Of a DNA stretch of 42,487 bases, positions 14,789 to 22,642 are shown one piece after another. The notes under the pieces are model-generated. The model was not told the origin of the DNA and did not search any database. It worked only from the letters and a program-made list of their open reading frames with translations. The stretch spans positions 1 through 42,487 of the forward strand of contig JAZNWU010000039.1 in the NCBI GenBank assembly GCA_045593555.1, read 5' to 3'. Each line of letters begins with the position of its first letter. The stretch's first letter is position 1. The position numbers were made by a program, and so were the translations under genes. This stretch comes from Fimenecus sp045593555 (GTDB taxonomy: Bacteria > Bacillota > Clostridia > Oscillospirales > Acutalibacteraceae).

Positions 14789-16384
14789 ATGAGTAAAAAA
14801 ATGTTAGCAATAATACTTTCAGTTGTATTGGCTTTTTCAGTTGTGGGTTTTCCTGCTGCTGCCTGTGTGCAGATAGAGAGCATCAATATTGAAAACACTT
14901 TCAATATGTGCCTTGATACGCTTATTCACAGAATTCTCACAGTTCTCAATGTTTTCTGGCCGGGATATGACGGTAATTGGGATAAGGTTGAGGAGTATAA
15001 GGCAGAAAACTTCTACGAAGGCGAAGCGAAGTTTGATAAAAATGTAACTGATGATTCAGAATGGTCATTGGGCTATGCAGGTGCATCACTTCTTGAAGGT
15101 ATAGATGTTATGAACGGCGAATATTTTCTTGCAGGTACTCTTGAAGTTTTTGAAGGCAGAGTCCCACAGAAGATTAATGATGACCAGAGAGTCCGTGTTT
15201 ATGCAATCAGCGACGGCGTAAGCGGAATTGCAGTTCAGGCAGTTATTGATGGTTTCGGCCTTTCTCGTGGTGATGTTCAGGAAATCCGTTCAAGAGTTGC
15301 TGAATTAGTAAAATCAGAAGGACATAATATTATAAGTATGGATGTGTCTGTGCTTCATCAACATTCTTGTATCGACACACTCGGTATGAATATTCCACTT
15401 TTATCAGGACTTATCATCAATACAACCAACGCTGCTCTCGGTGGCTTACTTGATGACTATAAAGTGGTTAAAAATCAGCAGTTTATGGAAAATCTCTTTG
15501 AGAAAACAGCTGATTGTGTTATGACAGCAATTGAGAATATGGAAACAGGTGACCTTTATTACGGATATACTAATATTTCAGAATATATGCGTGATGCTCG
15601 TGACCCTTGGTCATTTGACGAAAATCTTCACAGACTTCGTTTTGTTCCTGATGACGGTTCAAAGGAAACCTGGATTTTACAAGGCTCAATGCATTGTACA
15701 GGTATGGGTGCAGGTCCTGATGAACTTACTGCTGACTATCCTTATTACATTGAAAAAGCAATCAATGAAAAGATAGGTGCAAATGTTGTTTATGTTCTTG
15801 GTGCAGAACTTGCAATAAGACAGGAAAGAGAACTTACAGATGTTGAAAATGCAACAGATATTGAAAATATCGAGGCTTATGGTTATGCTCTTGCTGATAA
15901 AGTTATAAAAATCAATAATGATATTAAACTTGAGCCTGTTCTCAATGTGGCTCATAAAGAAGTTAAATTGAATGTTGATAACGGAATTTTAACACTTGCA
16001 GCTCGTGAGGATATTCTCAATGCAATAATCGTAAAAGACGGCTTGAAATATGTGCTTGTTACTGAAATCGGATATGTGGAACTCGGTAACAAAGTCGGTA
16101 TATTCCTTTGCCCCGGTGAATTTGACCCGATGCTCATTTTCGGTGGTCCTGAATCAGGTGATGCAGACTGGAAAGGTGACGGTTGGAACTATGCACCGGC
16201 TAAAGATTTTTCTGACGCAGAATATATAATGGTTTATGGCCTTTGTAATGATCAGGCAGGTTATGTTCTTCGTGATAATGAATATCATTCACTTATCGGT
16301 GAAAATGAAGAAGTAAACATTATCAGCAGAACAGCAGGTGCAACTTTTGCAACAGCATATGAGGAGCTTTTAACATCCGTATAA
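14789..16384 (+). CDS. Secreted neutral-ceramidase-like hydrolase
   Basis: This exported 531-residue protein has an N-terminal signal (M-S-K-K, then a hydrophobic core) that ends in A-A-A-C at residue 26. It is therefore either signal-peptidase I cleaved or a lipoprotein. It matches neutral/alkaline non-lysosomal ceramidase-like proteins. Family landmarks in order are V-R-V-Y-A-I-S-D-G; V-L-H-Q-H-S-C-I-D-T with metal-ligand His190 and His192; G-S-M-H-C-T-G with His302 and T-A-D-Y-P; L-C-P-G-E-F-D-P; and Y-G-L-C-N-D-Q-A-G-Y-V. The family hydrolyses the N-acyl bond of ceramides using zinc. The catalytic Ser region is less clear, so the substrate is uncertain. It is transcribed divergently from the A-C-T operon; the link to that pathway is inference. 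Confidence 0.75.
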   Translation: MSKKMLAIILSVVLAFSVVGFPAAACVQIESINIENTFNMCLDTLIHRILTVLNVFWPGYDGNWDKVEEYKAENFYEGEAKFDKNVTDDSEWSLGYAGASLLEGIDVMNGEYFLAGTLEVFEGRVPQKINDDQRVRVYAISDGVSGIAVQAVIDGFGLSRGDVQEIRSRVAELVKSEGHNIISMDVSVLHQHSCIDTLGMNIPLLSGLIINTTNAALGGLLDDYKVVKNQQFMENLFEKTADCVMTAIENMETGDLYYGYTNISEYMRDARDPWSFDENLHRLRFVPDDGSKETWILQGSMHCTGMGAGPDELTADYPYYIEKAINEKIGANVVYVLGAELAIRQERELTDVENATDIENIEAYGYALADKVIKINNDIKLEPVLNVAHKEVKLNVDNGILTLAAREDILNAIIVKDGLKYVLVTEIGYVELGNKVGIFLCPGEFDPMLIFGGPESGDADWKGDGWNYAPAKDFSDAEYIMVYGLCNDQAGYVLRDNEYHSLIGENEEVNIISRTAGATFATAYEELLTSV

Positions 16385-16391
16385 TAATTCG

Positions 16392-16420
16392 TTGACATTT
16401 CATATGAATTATTGTAGTAT
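16392..16420 (+). promoter_or_regulatory. Promoter of the lipoprotein gene
   Basis: TTGACA (16392-16397) and TAGTAT (16415-16420) are 17 bases apart, starting only 8 bases after the preceding stop codon. Confidence 0.75.
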
Positions 16421-16455
16421 GAATGTGTAAACTACATTCAGGAGGTTTGCTATTT

Positions 16456-17358
16456 ATGAAAAAAATAATTGCAATTTTATTGGCGTTATCAATGATGTTT
16501 GCATTTGTTGCATGTAATAATGATAAAAATAATGACCCTACTGAAACACAAGAACATACAACTGAAGATGCTGCAGTTAACTCAAATGATGTTGAAACTG
16601 AAAGCACAACTGAAGATGTTTCAAGTGAGGAATCAACAACAGGTGATAACTCGGGTGAGGAGTTGCCAACTGACAAAACAAATAATGATAAAGAAGATAA
16701 TGACAAGGAAACAGAAACAACTACAAAGAAACCTCTTTCTTCTGACCCTGCAGATTGGTCAAAGGAAGAAATTGTTGAGTTCTATAAGCAGTCTGCTGTC
16801 AAGACTCATCCGACTGCAAAGTCATCACAGACAATGGCACTCAATAAGCTTGTGCTCAATGACGGTGACGGAGCATTGAATTTCTTTATCAATATGGTAA
16901 AGCCTGTTATTGATACTGTAATCAAGAATAACTCAACAACATATAACGGACTTACAGGTGGATTTACAAAGCTTCAGCCATCAGATGTTAAGAGTGCAAA
17001 GGCATATAAGCAGGGTAAATATACAGTTATTGAAATGACAATGGTTGAACAGACAGACGGTATTTACGGTGATGCACAGGAAGGTACTGTTGGCCATGCA
17101 ATCAATGTCCTTGGTAATGTTGCTACTGCAGTAGAACAATTCCCTGACTTTGACATTAAATATGAAGAAGCAGACATCAAGGTTCATTACAAAAATCCTA
17201 CTGTTAAGGTTAAAATCAATGAAAAAGGTATCATTGAAAAAGGAACATGGAGTTATGTTTCTGTAATCGCAATCAGACACCTTGAAATCAGCGGAATTAT
17301 GGTTGATAAAGCAGATGCTGAAATTGAATATGTAATCGTTGTAGGTGGCGGATTTTAA
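16456..17358 (+). CDS. Thr/Glu-rich lipoprotein of unknown function
   Basis: This is a 300-residue probable lipoprotein. M-K-K-I-I-A-I-L-L-A-L-S-M-M-F-A-F-V-A-C is a type II signal with the lipid-attached Cys at residue 20. Next comes a Thr/Glu/Asp/Asn-rich low-complexity linker to about residue 95, typical of surface-exposed lipoproteins. A folded domain of ~200 residues follows (from S-D-P-A-D-W-S-K-E-E-I-V-E-F-Y to the end) that I recognise only as recurring in clostridial lipoproteins. I chose ATG 16456 because a full AGGAGG site stands at ideal distance and the signal peptide begins there. It has its own promoter and is followed by a repeat-linked terminator. No catalytic motif is seen. 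Confidence 0.75.
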   Translation: MKKIIAILLALSMMFAFVACNNDKNNDPTETQEHTTEDAAVNSNDVETESTTEDVSSEESTTGDNSGEELPTDKTNNDKEDNDKETETTTKKPLSSDPADWSKEEIVEFYKQSAVKTHPTAKSSQTMALNKLVLNDGDGALNFFINMVKPVIDTVIKNNSTTYNGLTGGFTKLQPSDVKSAKAYKQGKYTVIEMTMVEQTDGIYGDAQEGTVGHAINVLGNVATAVEQFPDFDIKYEEADIKVHYKNPTVKVKINEKGIIEKGTWSYVSVIAIRHLEISGIMVDKADAEIEYVIVVGGGF

Positions 17359-17395
17359 AAGTGCAAAATGTAAAATGCAAAGTGCAAAGTTGTAG
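17357..17395 (+). repeat. TGCAAA-type dispersed repeat, copy 2
   Basis: The AAAGTGCAAAATG / ATGCAAAGTGCAAAG pattern overlaps the lipoprotein stop codon and runs straight into the terminator hairpin. The same order, repeat then hairpin, occurs at 7044-6982 on the minus strand. Confidence 0.7.
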
Positions 17396-17421
17396 GGGCG
17401 ATTTACGAATCGTCCTTTTTT
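17396..17421 (+). terminator. Terminator of the lipoprotein gene
   Basis: GGGCGATT pairs with AATCGTCC (17396-17403 with 17408-17415, one G-T pair) around TACG, followed by six T residues. Confidence 0.85.
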
Positions 17422-17462
17422 ATTGCAAAAACAGGATTTGTTATTTTATTAACAAAATGTCC

Positions 17463-17491
17463 TTGACATAAATTTGTTATTTTTATATACT
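17463..17491 (+). promoter_or_regulatory. Promoter of the flavoenzyme gene
   Basis: TTGACA (17463-17468) and TATACT (17486-17491) are 17 bases apart. The ribosome site GAGAGGGAAG precedes the ATG at 17538. Confidence 0.8.
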
Positions 17492-17537
17492 TATACTATT
17501 GAGATAAAAACTCAAATATTGAGAGGGAAGTGTTTTT

Positions 17538-19601
17538 ATGAATCCACAGTATGAATCATTATTTACACCTTGGAAAATAGGTAACTGTGAAATCAAAAAC
17601 CGTATTGTTATGTGCCCGATGGGTGGTACATCACTTTTTGGTTGGTTTGAACTTGGCGGTTGTCATTTTGATAAGGAAGCTGCAAAGCTTTTCTTAGAAA
17701 GAGCTAACAACAATGTTGGTCTTATTATCCCCGGTATCGCACCGCTTCGTGATACTTTCTGGGGCAAATGGCTCTGGCAAAATCCAAAAATGTTTGAAGA
17801 ACTTAAAGAGTTTATGGACGAAATCCATAAGACAGGTGCAAAATTGTTCGTTCAGCTTACAGCCGGTATGGGTAGAAGCTGGGCTATTACTGAACTCGTT
17901 GCACCACTCCATAGAAATAAATTTACTCGTGCACTTGTAAAGCCTATTCTCGATACTTCTCACGAATTAGCTTCTCCAAGTCCACAGCCTGCTCGTTGGG
18001 CTCCTGATATTATCTGTCCTGAAATGACAAAGGAACAGATTCACGAAATTATTGAAGCATTCGCAAAGACAGCAAAGCTCTGTCGTGATGCAGGTGTTGA
18101 CGGTGTTGAAGTTCACGCTGTTCACGAAGGTTATCTTCTTGACCAGTTTGCAATCGAATTCTTTAATAAGCGTACTGACGAGTACGGTGGAAACTTTGAA
18201 AACAGATATCGTTTTGCAGTTGAAGTTGTTAAGGCTATTAAAGAGTCTTGCGGACAGGATTTCCCTGTTTCACTTCGTTACTCAGTTGAGTCAAAGATGA
18301 AGGGATTCTGCGAAGGCGCAATGCCTGGTGAAGACTATGTTGAAGCAGGTCGTGCAATGCCTGAATCAGAAAAGGCTGCAAAGTATCTTCAGGACGCAGG
18401 TTACGATATGCTTAATGCTGATAATGGTACATACGACTCATGGTATTGGGCACATCCACCAATGTATATGCCGCAGAACTGCAACCTTGATGATGTTGCT
18501 CATATTAAAAAGTTTGTTGATATCCCTGTTGTTTGTGCAGGTAGAATGGAGCCTGATGTTGGTGCAAAGGCAGTAGCAGAAGGTAAAATTGACGGTGTCG
18601 GTGTTGCTCGTCAGTTCCTTGTTGACCCTGAATGGATTACAAAGATTATTGATGACAGATTAGAAGACATCAAGCCTTGTATTTGTTGTCACGCAGGTTG
18701 CTTCAACTTCTCAACATCAAAGGGTCACGCGAATACACAGGACCTTTTAGATACAATGGGACTTTCTCGTTGTGCTCTTAATCCAAAGACAATGCAGTCA
18801 AAGAAATATAAGATTCAGCCTGCAAAGAAAGCAAAGAAAATTGCTATCATCGGTGGTGGTATCGGTGGTATGGAAGCAGCTATCGTTTGTGCAAAGCGTG
18901 GTCATAAGGTTGACCTTTATGAAAAGAGTGACAAGCTCGGTGGCGTATTTATTGCTGCAGCAGCTCCATCATATAAAGAAAAAGACCGTGACCTTATTGC
19001 ATGGTATAATCGTGAAATTTTCCGTTATGATGCAATTAAGATTCATATGAATACAGAAATCAAGGATGTTGCATCTCTTAATGCTGATGAGATTATCGTT
19101 GCAACAGGTGCAGTTGCTAATAAGATTCCTGTTAAGGGTGCTGAAAAGGCAGTTGAAGCTATTGATTTCCTTTTAGATAACAGCATAGTTGGTAATAATG
19201 TTGTTGTTATCGGTGGTGGTCTTACAGGTTGTGAAATTGCTTACGAACTTTATCTTCAGGGCAAAAATCCTACAATTGTTGAAATGCAGGATGACCTTGT
19301 TACAACTCCGGGTATTGCGCTTCCTAATACAAGTTACCTTCGTGACTTCTTCAAGACAAATAAAGTTCCTGTTTATCTTGAAACAAAGACAACAGAAATT
19401 ACAGATACAAGCGTAACTATTATGACAAAGGACGGAAAGACAGAAACAATTCCTGCTGACAGCGTAATTCTCTCTGTTGGTTACAGACCTGCTCCAGTTG
19501 TGGAAAAAGGCAAACACATCCACGTTATCGGTGATGCAAAGAAAGTTGGCAATCTCCGTACAGTTATCTGGGGCGCTTGGGACATTGCAATGAAGTTATA
19601 A
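17538..19601 (+). CDS. Old-Yellow-Enzyme-type Fe-S flavoprotein reductase
   Basis: This 687-residue enzyme has the layout of BaiCD/BaiH, enoate reductase and 2,4-dienoyl-CoA reductase. Residues ~1-370 form an FMN-binding TIM barrel (F-T-P-W-K-I-G-N-C-E-I-K-N-R-I-V-M-C-P-M, later V-E-V-H-A-V-H-E-G-Y-L-L-D-Q-F). A 4Fe-4S site follows, with C381, C384 and C388 in C-I-C-C-H-A-G-C plus a Cys in S-R-C-A-L-N-P. Next come two nucleotide-binding Rossmann motifs, I-A-I-I-G-G-G-I-G-G at ~437 for FAD and V-V-V-I-G-G-G-L-T-G at ~556 for NAD(P)H. It should reduce an activated C=C bond in an anaerobic catabolic or electron-sink pathway. It is a single gene with its own promoter and terminator. The substrate, for example a bile acid derivative, enoate or dienoyl-CoA, cannot be read from sequence. 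Confidence 0.9.
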   Translation: MNPQYESLFTPWKIGNCEIKNRIVMCPMGGTSLFGWFELGGCHFDKEAAKLFLERANNNVGLIIPGIAPLRDTFWGKWLWQNPKMFEELKEFMDEIHKTGAKLFVQLTAGMGRSWAITELVAPLHRNKFTRALVKPILDTSHELASPSPQPARWAPDIICPEMTKEQIHEIIEAFAKTAKLCRDAGVDGVEVHAVHEGYLLDQFAIEFFNKRTDEYGGNFENRYRFAVEVVKAIKESCGQDFPVSLRYSVESKMKGFCEGAMPGEDYVEAGRAMPESEKAAKYLQDAGYDMLNADNGTYDSWYWAHPPMYMPQNCNLDDVAHIKKFVDIPVVCAGRMEPDVGAKAVAEGKIDGVGVARQFLVDPEWITKIIDDRLEDIKPCICCHAGCFNFSTSKGHANTQDLLDTMGLSRCALNPKTMQSKKYKIQPAKKAKKIAIIGGGIGGMEAAIVCAKRGHKVDLYEKSDKLGGVFIAAAAPSYKEKDRDLIAWYNREIFRYDAIKIHMNTEIKDVASLNADEIIVATGAVANKIPVKGAEKAVEAIDFLLDNSIVGNNVVVIGGGLTGCEIAYELYLQGKNPTIVEMQDDLVTTPGIALPNTSYLRDFFKTNKVPVYLETKTTEITDTSVTIMTKDGKTETIPADSVILSVGYRPAPVVEKGKHIHVIGDAKKVGNLRTVIWGAWDIAMKL

Positions 19602-19619
19602 TCTGACAAATATAAATTA

Positions 19620-19643
19620 GGAGAGTGCAAACTCTCCTTTTTT
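19620..19643 (+). terminator. Terminator of the flavoenzyme gene
   Basis: A perfect stem GGAGAGT/ACTCTCC (19620-19626 with 19631-19637) around GCAA is followed by six T residues. Confidence 0.92.
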
Positions 19644-19707
19644 GTTGTAAAAACATTACTTTTGTGATAAACTTAACTTATATAATTTTGCTGTTGAGGA
19701 GGGTATT

Positions 19708-20241
19708 ATGAAAAAAATTCTTTACACGTCTATTGCGATTTCAGTTTCACTTTTTGTAATATGTTATATATTGTTTAAAGTTACGCATAATGGCGTTATA
19801 GAGGCACTTTATATAACTTTTATGACTTGTTCTTATCATTTTGTAATGAGATTGGTTGTGGGAAAAATTACACATCCAATTTTTCACAAACATTATAATT
19901 ATAACAGTTGGTGGTTTACTCAAAAATCATTTGAAAAAAAGGTATATAAATTCTTGAAAGTCAAACAATGGAAAGAAAAAGTTCCTTCATGGTCACCGGG
20001 GGCGTTCTCTCTTGAGAATGATACTTTACACAATATTGCTATTGGTATGTGCAACGCTGAATTGGTACATGAAATAATTGTGATTTTGAGTTTTGTCCCA
20101 ATTCTTTTCTCAATAAAATTTGGTGTGCCGATTGTATTTATAATTACATCAATTATTGCTGCATTATTTGATATGATTTTTGTAATTATTCAACGATATA
20201 ATCGTCCAAGGTTAGTAAAAATAATCGAGAAAACAAAATAA
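19708..20241 (+). CDS. CrtO-like acyltransferase-family membrane protein
   Basis: This 177-residue membrane protein has about four hydrophobic segments (residues ~5-25, ~30-50, ~122-140, ~142-165). The central part reads W-W-F, F-E-K-K-V-Y-K-F-L-K-V-K-Q-W-K-E-K-V-P-S-W. After that come a polar stretch with N-A-E-L-V-H-E and a C-terminal Q-R-Y-N-R-P-R-L. These match the pattern of glycosyl-4,4'-diaponeurosporenoate acyltransferase-like proteins (CrtO of staphyloxanthin synthesis). No carotenoid genes are nearby, so the acceptor is probably another glycolipid or lipid. It is the first gene of a likely three-gene unit with a nitroreductase 13 bases downstream. TATAAT at 19681-19686 is a plausible -10 box without a good -35. 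The ribosome site is GAGGAGGG. Confidence 0.65.
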   Translation: MKKILYTSIAISVSLFVICYILFKVTHNGVIEALYITFMTCSYHFVMRLVVGKITHPIFHKHYNYNSWWFTQKSFEKKVYKFLKVKQWKEKVPSWSPGAFSLENDTLHNIAIGMCNAELVHEIIVILSFVPILFSIKFGVPIVFIITSIIAALFDMIFVIIQRYNRPRLVKIIEKTK

Positions 20242-20254
20242 ACAGGGTGATAAT

Positions 20255-20782
20255 ATGAGTTTTACAGAAACAGCAAAAAAACGTTATTCATGTCGTGCTT
20301 ATGACGGTGAGAAACAAGTAGAAGATGAAAAAATCAAGGCAATTTTAGAAAGTGCCTGTCTTTCACCATCTGCCTGTAACAGTCAGCCTTATCATTTTAC
20401 AGTTTGTACGGGGGAAAAGGCGAAAGAAGTAGCAAAAGCAACTCAGGGTATGGGTATGAATAAATTTACTGCCGATGCTCCGGTTATGATTGTAATTTCA
20501 GAAGAAAAGTATAACCAGACAGCAGGTATAGGCTCAAAACTCAAGAATAATGACTACCGTTCAATTGATATCGGAATTGCAACTGCATATCTGACGGCAG
20601 AAGCAACTGCACAGGGTCTTGGTACTTGTATTTTAGGTTGGTTTGACGACAAAAAAATCCGTGAAACATGTGGACTTAAAAATCCCGTAAGGCTTGTTGT
20701 TTCTTTAGGATATGCAAAAGAAGGTAGTACTGCACCAACTAAAAAAAGAAAATCCTATGAAAATCTTGTAACAGAGGTGTAA
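20255..20782 (+). CDS. Nitroreductase-family FMN oxidoreductase
   Basis: This is a 175-residue NAD(P)H-dependent flavoprotein of the nitroreductase superfamily. The N-terminal K-K-R-Y-S-C-R-A-Y-D is the family's FMN phosphate-binding R-x-S-x-R pattern. S-P-S-A-C-N-S-Q-P-Y-H-F is the second FMN motif, and G-L-G-T-C-I-L-G-W-F near residue 130 is the conserved C-terminal flavin contact. It is shorter than NfsB-type enzymes and resembles compact clostridial members. The physiological substrate is unknown. It sits between the CrtO-like gene (13-base gap) and the Cys-rich miniprotein (1-base gap), so the three are probably one transcript. Confidence 0.88.
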   Translation: MSFTETAKKRYSCRAYDGEKQVEDEKIKAILESACLSPSACNSQPYHFTVCTGEKAKEVAKATQGMGMNKFTADAPVMIVISEEKYNQTAGIGSKLKNNDYRSIDIGIATAYLTAEATAQGLGTCILGWFDDKKIRETCGLKNPVRLVVSLGYAKEGSTAPTKKRKSYENLVTEV

Positions 20783-20783
20783 T

Positions 20784-20957
20784 ATGAGCCAGTGTGAAAA
20801 TTGTGTGAATTATTATTTTGATGATGAACTGGAAGAATACTGTTGCGATATTAACCTTGATGAGGATGAAATGATGAGGTTTTTAACAACACCAAACTAC
20901 CATTGTCCTTATTTCAGACTTGATGACGAATACGGTATTGTCAAAAAACAGAATTAA
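20784..20957 (+). CDS. Cys-rich 57-residue protein (DUF6472-like)
   Basis: This short acidic protein starts one base after the nitroreductase stop, with the ribosome site AGAGGTG inside that gene. It reads M-S-Q-C-E-N-C-V-N-Y-Y near the start, L-D-E-D-E-M-M-R-F-L in the middle and C-P-Y-F-R-L-D-D-E-Y near the end. Cysteines at positions 4, 7, 20, 21 and 41 could form a zinc or redox site (C-x2-C plus C-C plus C). It resembles small clostridial proteins annotated as DUF6472, as far as I recall. The length, acidic composition and operon position support a real gene. Function is unknown. Confidence 0.7.
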   Translation: MSQCENCVNYYFDDELEEYCCDINLDEDEMMRFLTTPNYHCPYFRLDDEYGIVKKQN

Positions 20958-20976
20958 ATTTTGTATAAATTCAATA

Positions 20977-21005
20977 TTGAATTGTTAAAGAAATAACATT
21001 ATAAT
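20977..21005 (+). promoter_or_regulatory. Promoter of the first lysoplasmalogenase gene
   Basis: TTGAAT (20977-20982) and a perfect TATAAT (21000-21005) are separated by 17 bases. Confidence 0.8.
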
Positions 21006-21045
21006 ATATTGTATAGGGAAAATATGGGAAATTGGGGGATTGTTT

Positions 21046-21756
21046 ATGTATCAGTACATATATGCGACTGCAATATTTGTGGGTATAGCAGTTACGATTG
21101 CCTTTCTCGTTATGCGTGTCAGACGTGGCGGTGTTGGTGCAATGTTTTTAAAGGCAGGAGCATCTGTTTGTTTTATAGGAACTGCTTTTTCAGCATTAGC
21201 CTATAACAATAAAAATATGGAATATGGCATCCTTGTTATTATGGGACTTATATTTGGCCTTTTGGGTGATGTGTGGCTCGATATGAAATATGTCTATAAA
21301 CAGCATAACCATATTTACACTTATGCAGGTATTATATGCTTTATTGCAAACCATATTTTCTATATTCCTGCCGTTGCATTCAAATATGGTGAGGGCGAAT
21401 TTGAGTGGTGGTATGCTATAATTAATATTATTGCATCATTGATTTTTGCTGTTGTAACTCTGGCCCTTGAAAAGCCTATGCAGGTGAAATACGGAAGATA
21501 CAAAAAAATCCTTTTCGTTTATGGTGTATTCCTTTCATGTACAATGTTTACAGCAATCAACGGACTTTTCTACAAAGGCTTCTCAAAGGAATTATTTATG
21601 CTTGCAGTAGCATCAGTTCTTTTCACACTTTCTGATTTGGTGCTTTCAAATATTTATTTCAAAGAAGGTGGCAACACAAAGCCTAATGTTGTTATAAACC
21701 ATCTTCTGTATTATGCGGCACAGTTTACTTTTGCAAGTACATTGTTGCTGAAATAG
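21046..21756 (+). CDS. Lysoplasmalogenase-like membrane protein (YhhN/TMEM86), copy 1
   Basis: This 236-residue protein has about eight hydrophobic segments. The family core is visible: G-L-I-F-G-L-L-G-D-V-W-L-D near residue 70, a H-x2-Y-T-Y-A-G then H-I-F-Y-I-P segment, and the late V-L-F-T-L-S-D-L-V-L-S with N-H-L-L-Y-Y-A-A-Q-F. Conserved Asp residues in G-D and S-D are the presumed catalytic pair. YhhN/TMEM86 enzymes hydrolyse the vinyl-ether bond of lysoplasmalogens; plasmalogens are common lipids of anaerobic Clostridia. I chose ATG 21046 because GGGGGA lies six bases before it; the preceding in-frame TTG at 21040 would sit on that site. It is paralogous to the next gene. Confidence 0.8.
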   Translation: MYQYIYATAIFVGIAVTIAFLVMRVRRGGVGAMFLKAGASVCFIGTAFSALAYNNKNMEYGILVIMGLIFGLLGDVWLDMKYVYKQHNHIYTYAGIICFIANHIFYIPAVAFKYGEGEFEWWYAIINIIASLIFAVVTLALEKPMQVKYGRYKKILFVYGVFLSCTMFTAINGLFYKGFSKELFMLAVASVLFTLSDLVLSNIYFKEGGNTKPNVVINHLLYYAAQFTFASTLLLK

Positions 21757-21800
21757 TCACAGTGTTTAAAAAATAGAATAATTTTTGGTTATACTGATAG

Positions 21801-21839
21801 TTGCAAATTTTTGCAATTATTGGTATAATTTTTTATAAT
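21801..21839 (+). promoter_or_regulatory. Two overlapping promoters offset by ten bases
   Basis: P1 is TTGCAA (21801-21806), 17 bases, TATAAT (21824-21829) with a TG before the -10 box. P2 is TTGCAA (21811-21816), 17 bases, TATAAT (21834-21839). The two have identical boxes and spacing and are displaced by exactly ten bases, about one helical turn. Confidence 0.75.
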
Positions 21840-21877
21840 GTATTTTAAGTCGAACTTATGAAAAAGAGTGGTTGTTG

Positions 21878-22615
21878 ATGTTAAAAACTTTATATTTCAT
21901 TTTACTTGCAATATATATTCTGCTTGTTATCGGATTTCTCGTTGTGAGAATCAAAGAAGGTGGAGTAAAAGCTTTATTTTTAAAGACTGCGGCATCTTTG
22001 ACATTCATTATGTCTTCGGTGATTTCTCTGTCCTTGTCTTCTTATAATTATTATTACGGTATATTTATCGTTGTGGGACTGATTTTCGGACTTGTGGGTG
22101 ATATATGGCTTGACCTTAAGTATGTACATAAAGATTATGACGAGCCTTATACATTTGCAGGTATGATAAGCTTCCTTATAGGACATGGCTTTTACATAGC
22201 AGGTATTTTGTCTGCTTATCCTGAATATGTGCCGTGGCAGATTGCTCTTGCAGTATTCAGTGCAATAGCAGTAACACTTATCAGTCGTTTTCTTGATAGA
22301 AATAAGGATTTTGAATACGGTAAGTTTAATTTATTGGCTTTCATTTATTCCGTTGTTACAATGCTTACCGTTACATTCAGCCTTAATGCAATGAATTGTT
22401 TTGCAATATTACCAATGGCAAATGGCGTTGATACATCTGATGTGTTCTGGCGATTTGTGTTGATGTTTATAGGAACAGTTCTGTTTGCACTTTCCGACCT
22501 TGTGCTTTCTCGTGTTTATTTCCTTAAAGGCGGAAACACAAGCAAAAATGTGATAATGAACCATGTACTTTATTTCTCAGCACAGTTTATTTTGACTTTG
22601 TCAATTCATATGTAA
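21878..22615 (+). CDS. Lysoplasmalogenase-like membrane protein (YhhN/TMEM86), copy 2
   Basis: This 245-residue multi-pass paralogue of the gene at 21046 has the same landmarks: G-L-I-F-G-L-V-G-D-I-W-L-D-L-K-Y-V-H-K, then Y-T-F-A-G-M-I, then G-H-G-F-Y-I-A-G, and V-L-F-A-L-S-D-L-V-L-S-R-V-Y-F-L-K-G-G-N-T with N-H-V-L-Y-F-S-A-Q-F. The divergence between the copies is well beyond a recent duplication. In-frame TTG codons at 21872 and 21875 precede the ATG at 21878, which I take as the start; the ribosome site AAAGAGTGG is weak. It has its own double promoter, so the copies can be regulated separately. It is followed after 27 bases by the GPH symporter gene, suggesting co-transcription. Confidence 0.8.
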   Translation: MLKTLYFILLAIYILLVIGFLVVRIKEGGVKALFLKTAASLTFIMSSVISLSLSSYNYYYGIFIVVGLIFGLVGDIWLDLKYVHKDYDEPYTFAGMISFLIGHGFYIAGILSAYPEYVPWQIALAVFSAIAVTLISRFLDRNKDFEYGKFNLLAFIYSVVTMLTVTFSLNAMNCFAILPMANGVDTSDVFWRFVLMFIGTVLFALSDLVLSRVYFLKGGNTSKNVIMNHVLYFSAQFILTLSIHM

Positions 22616-22642
22616 CAATAAAACCGTAAAGGAGAAGAATTT

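Noticed and set aside
16499..16879. Second-frame open reading of 126 codons inside the lipoprotein gene
   Set aside because: It is the shifted reading of the Thr/Glu-rich linker (low-complexity codons give a Gln/Lys/Leu-rich peptide). It starts within the signal peptide region without a ribosome site.
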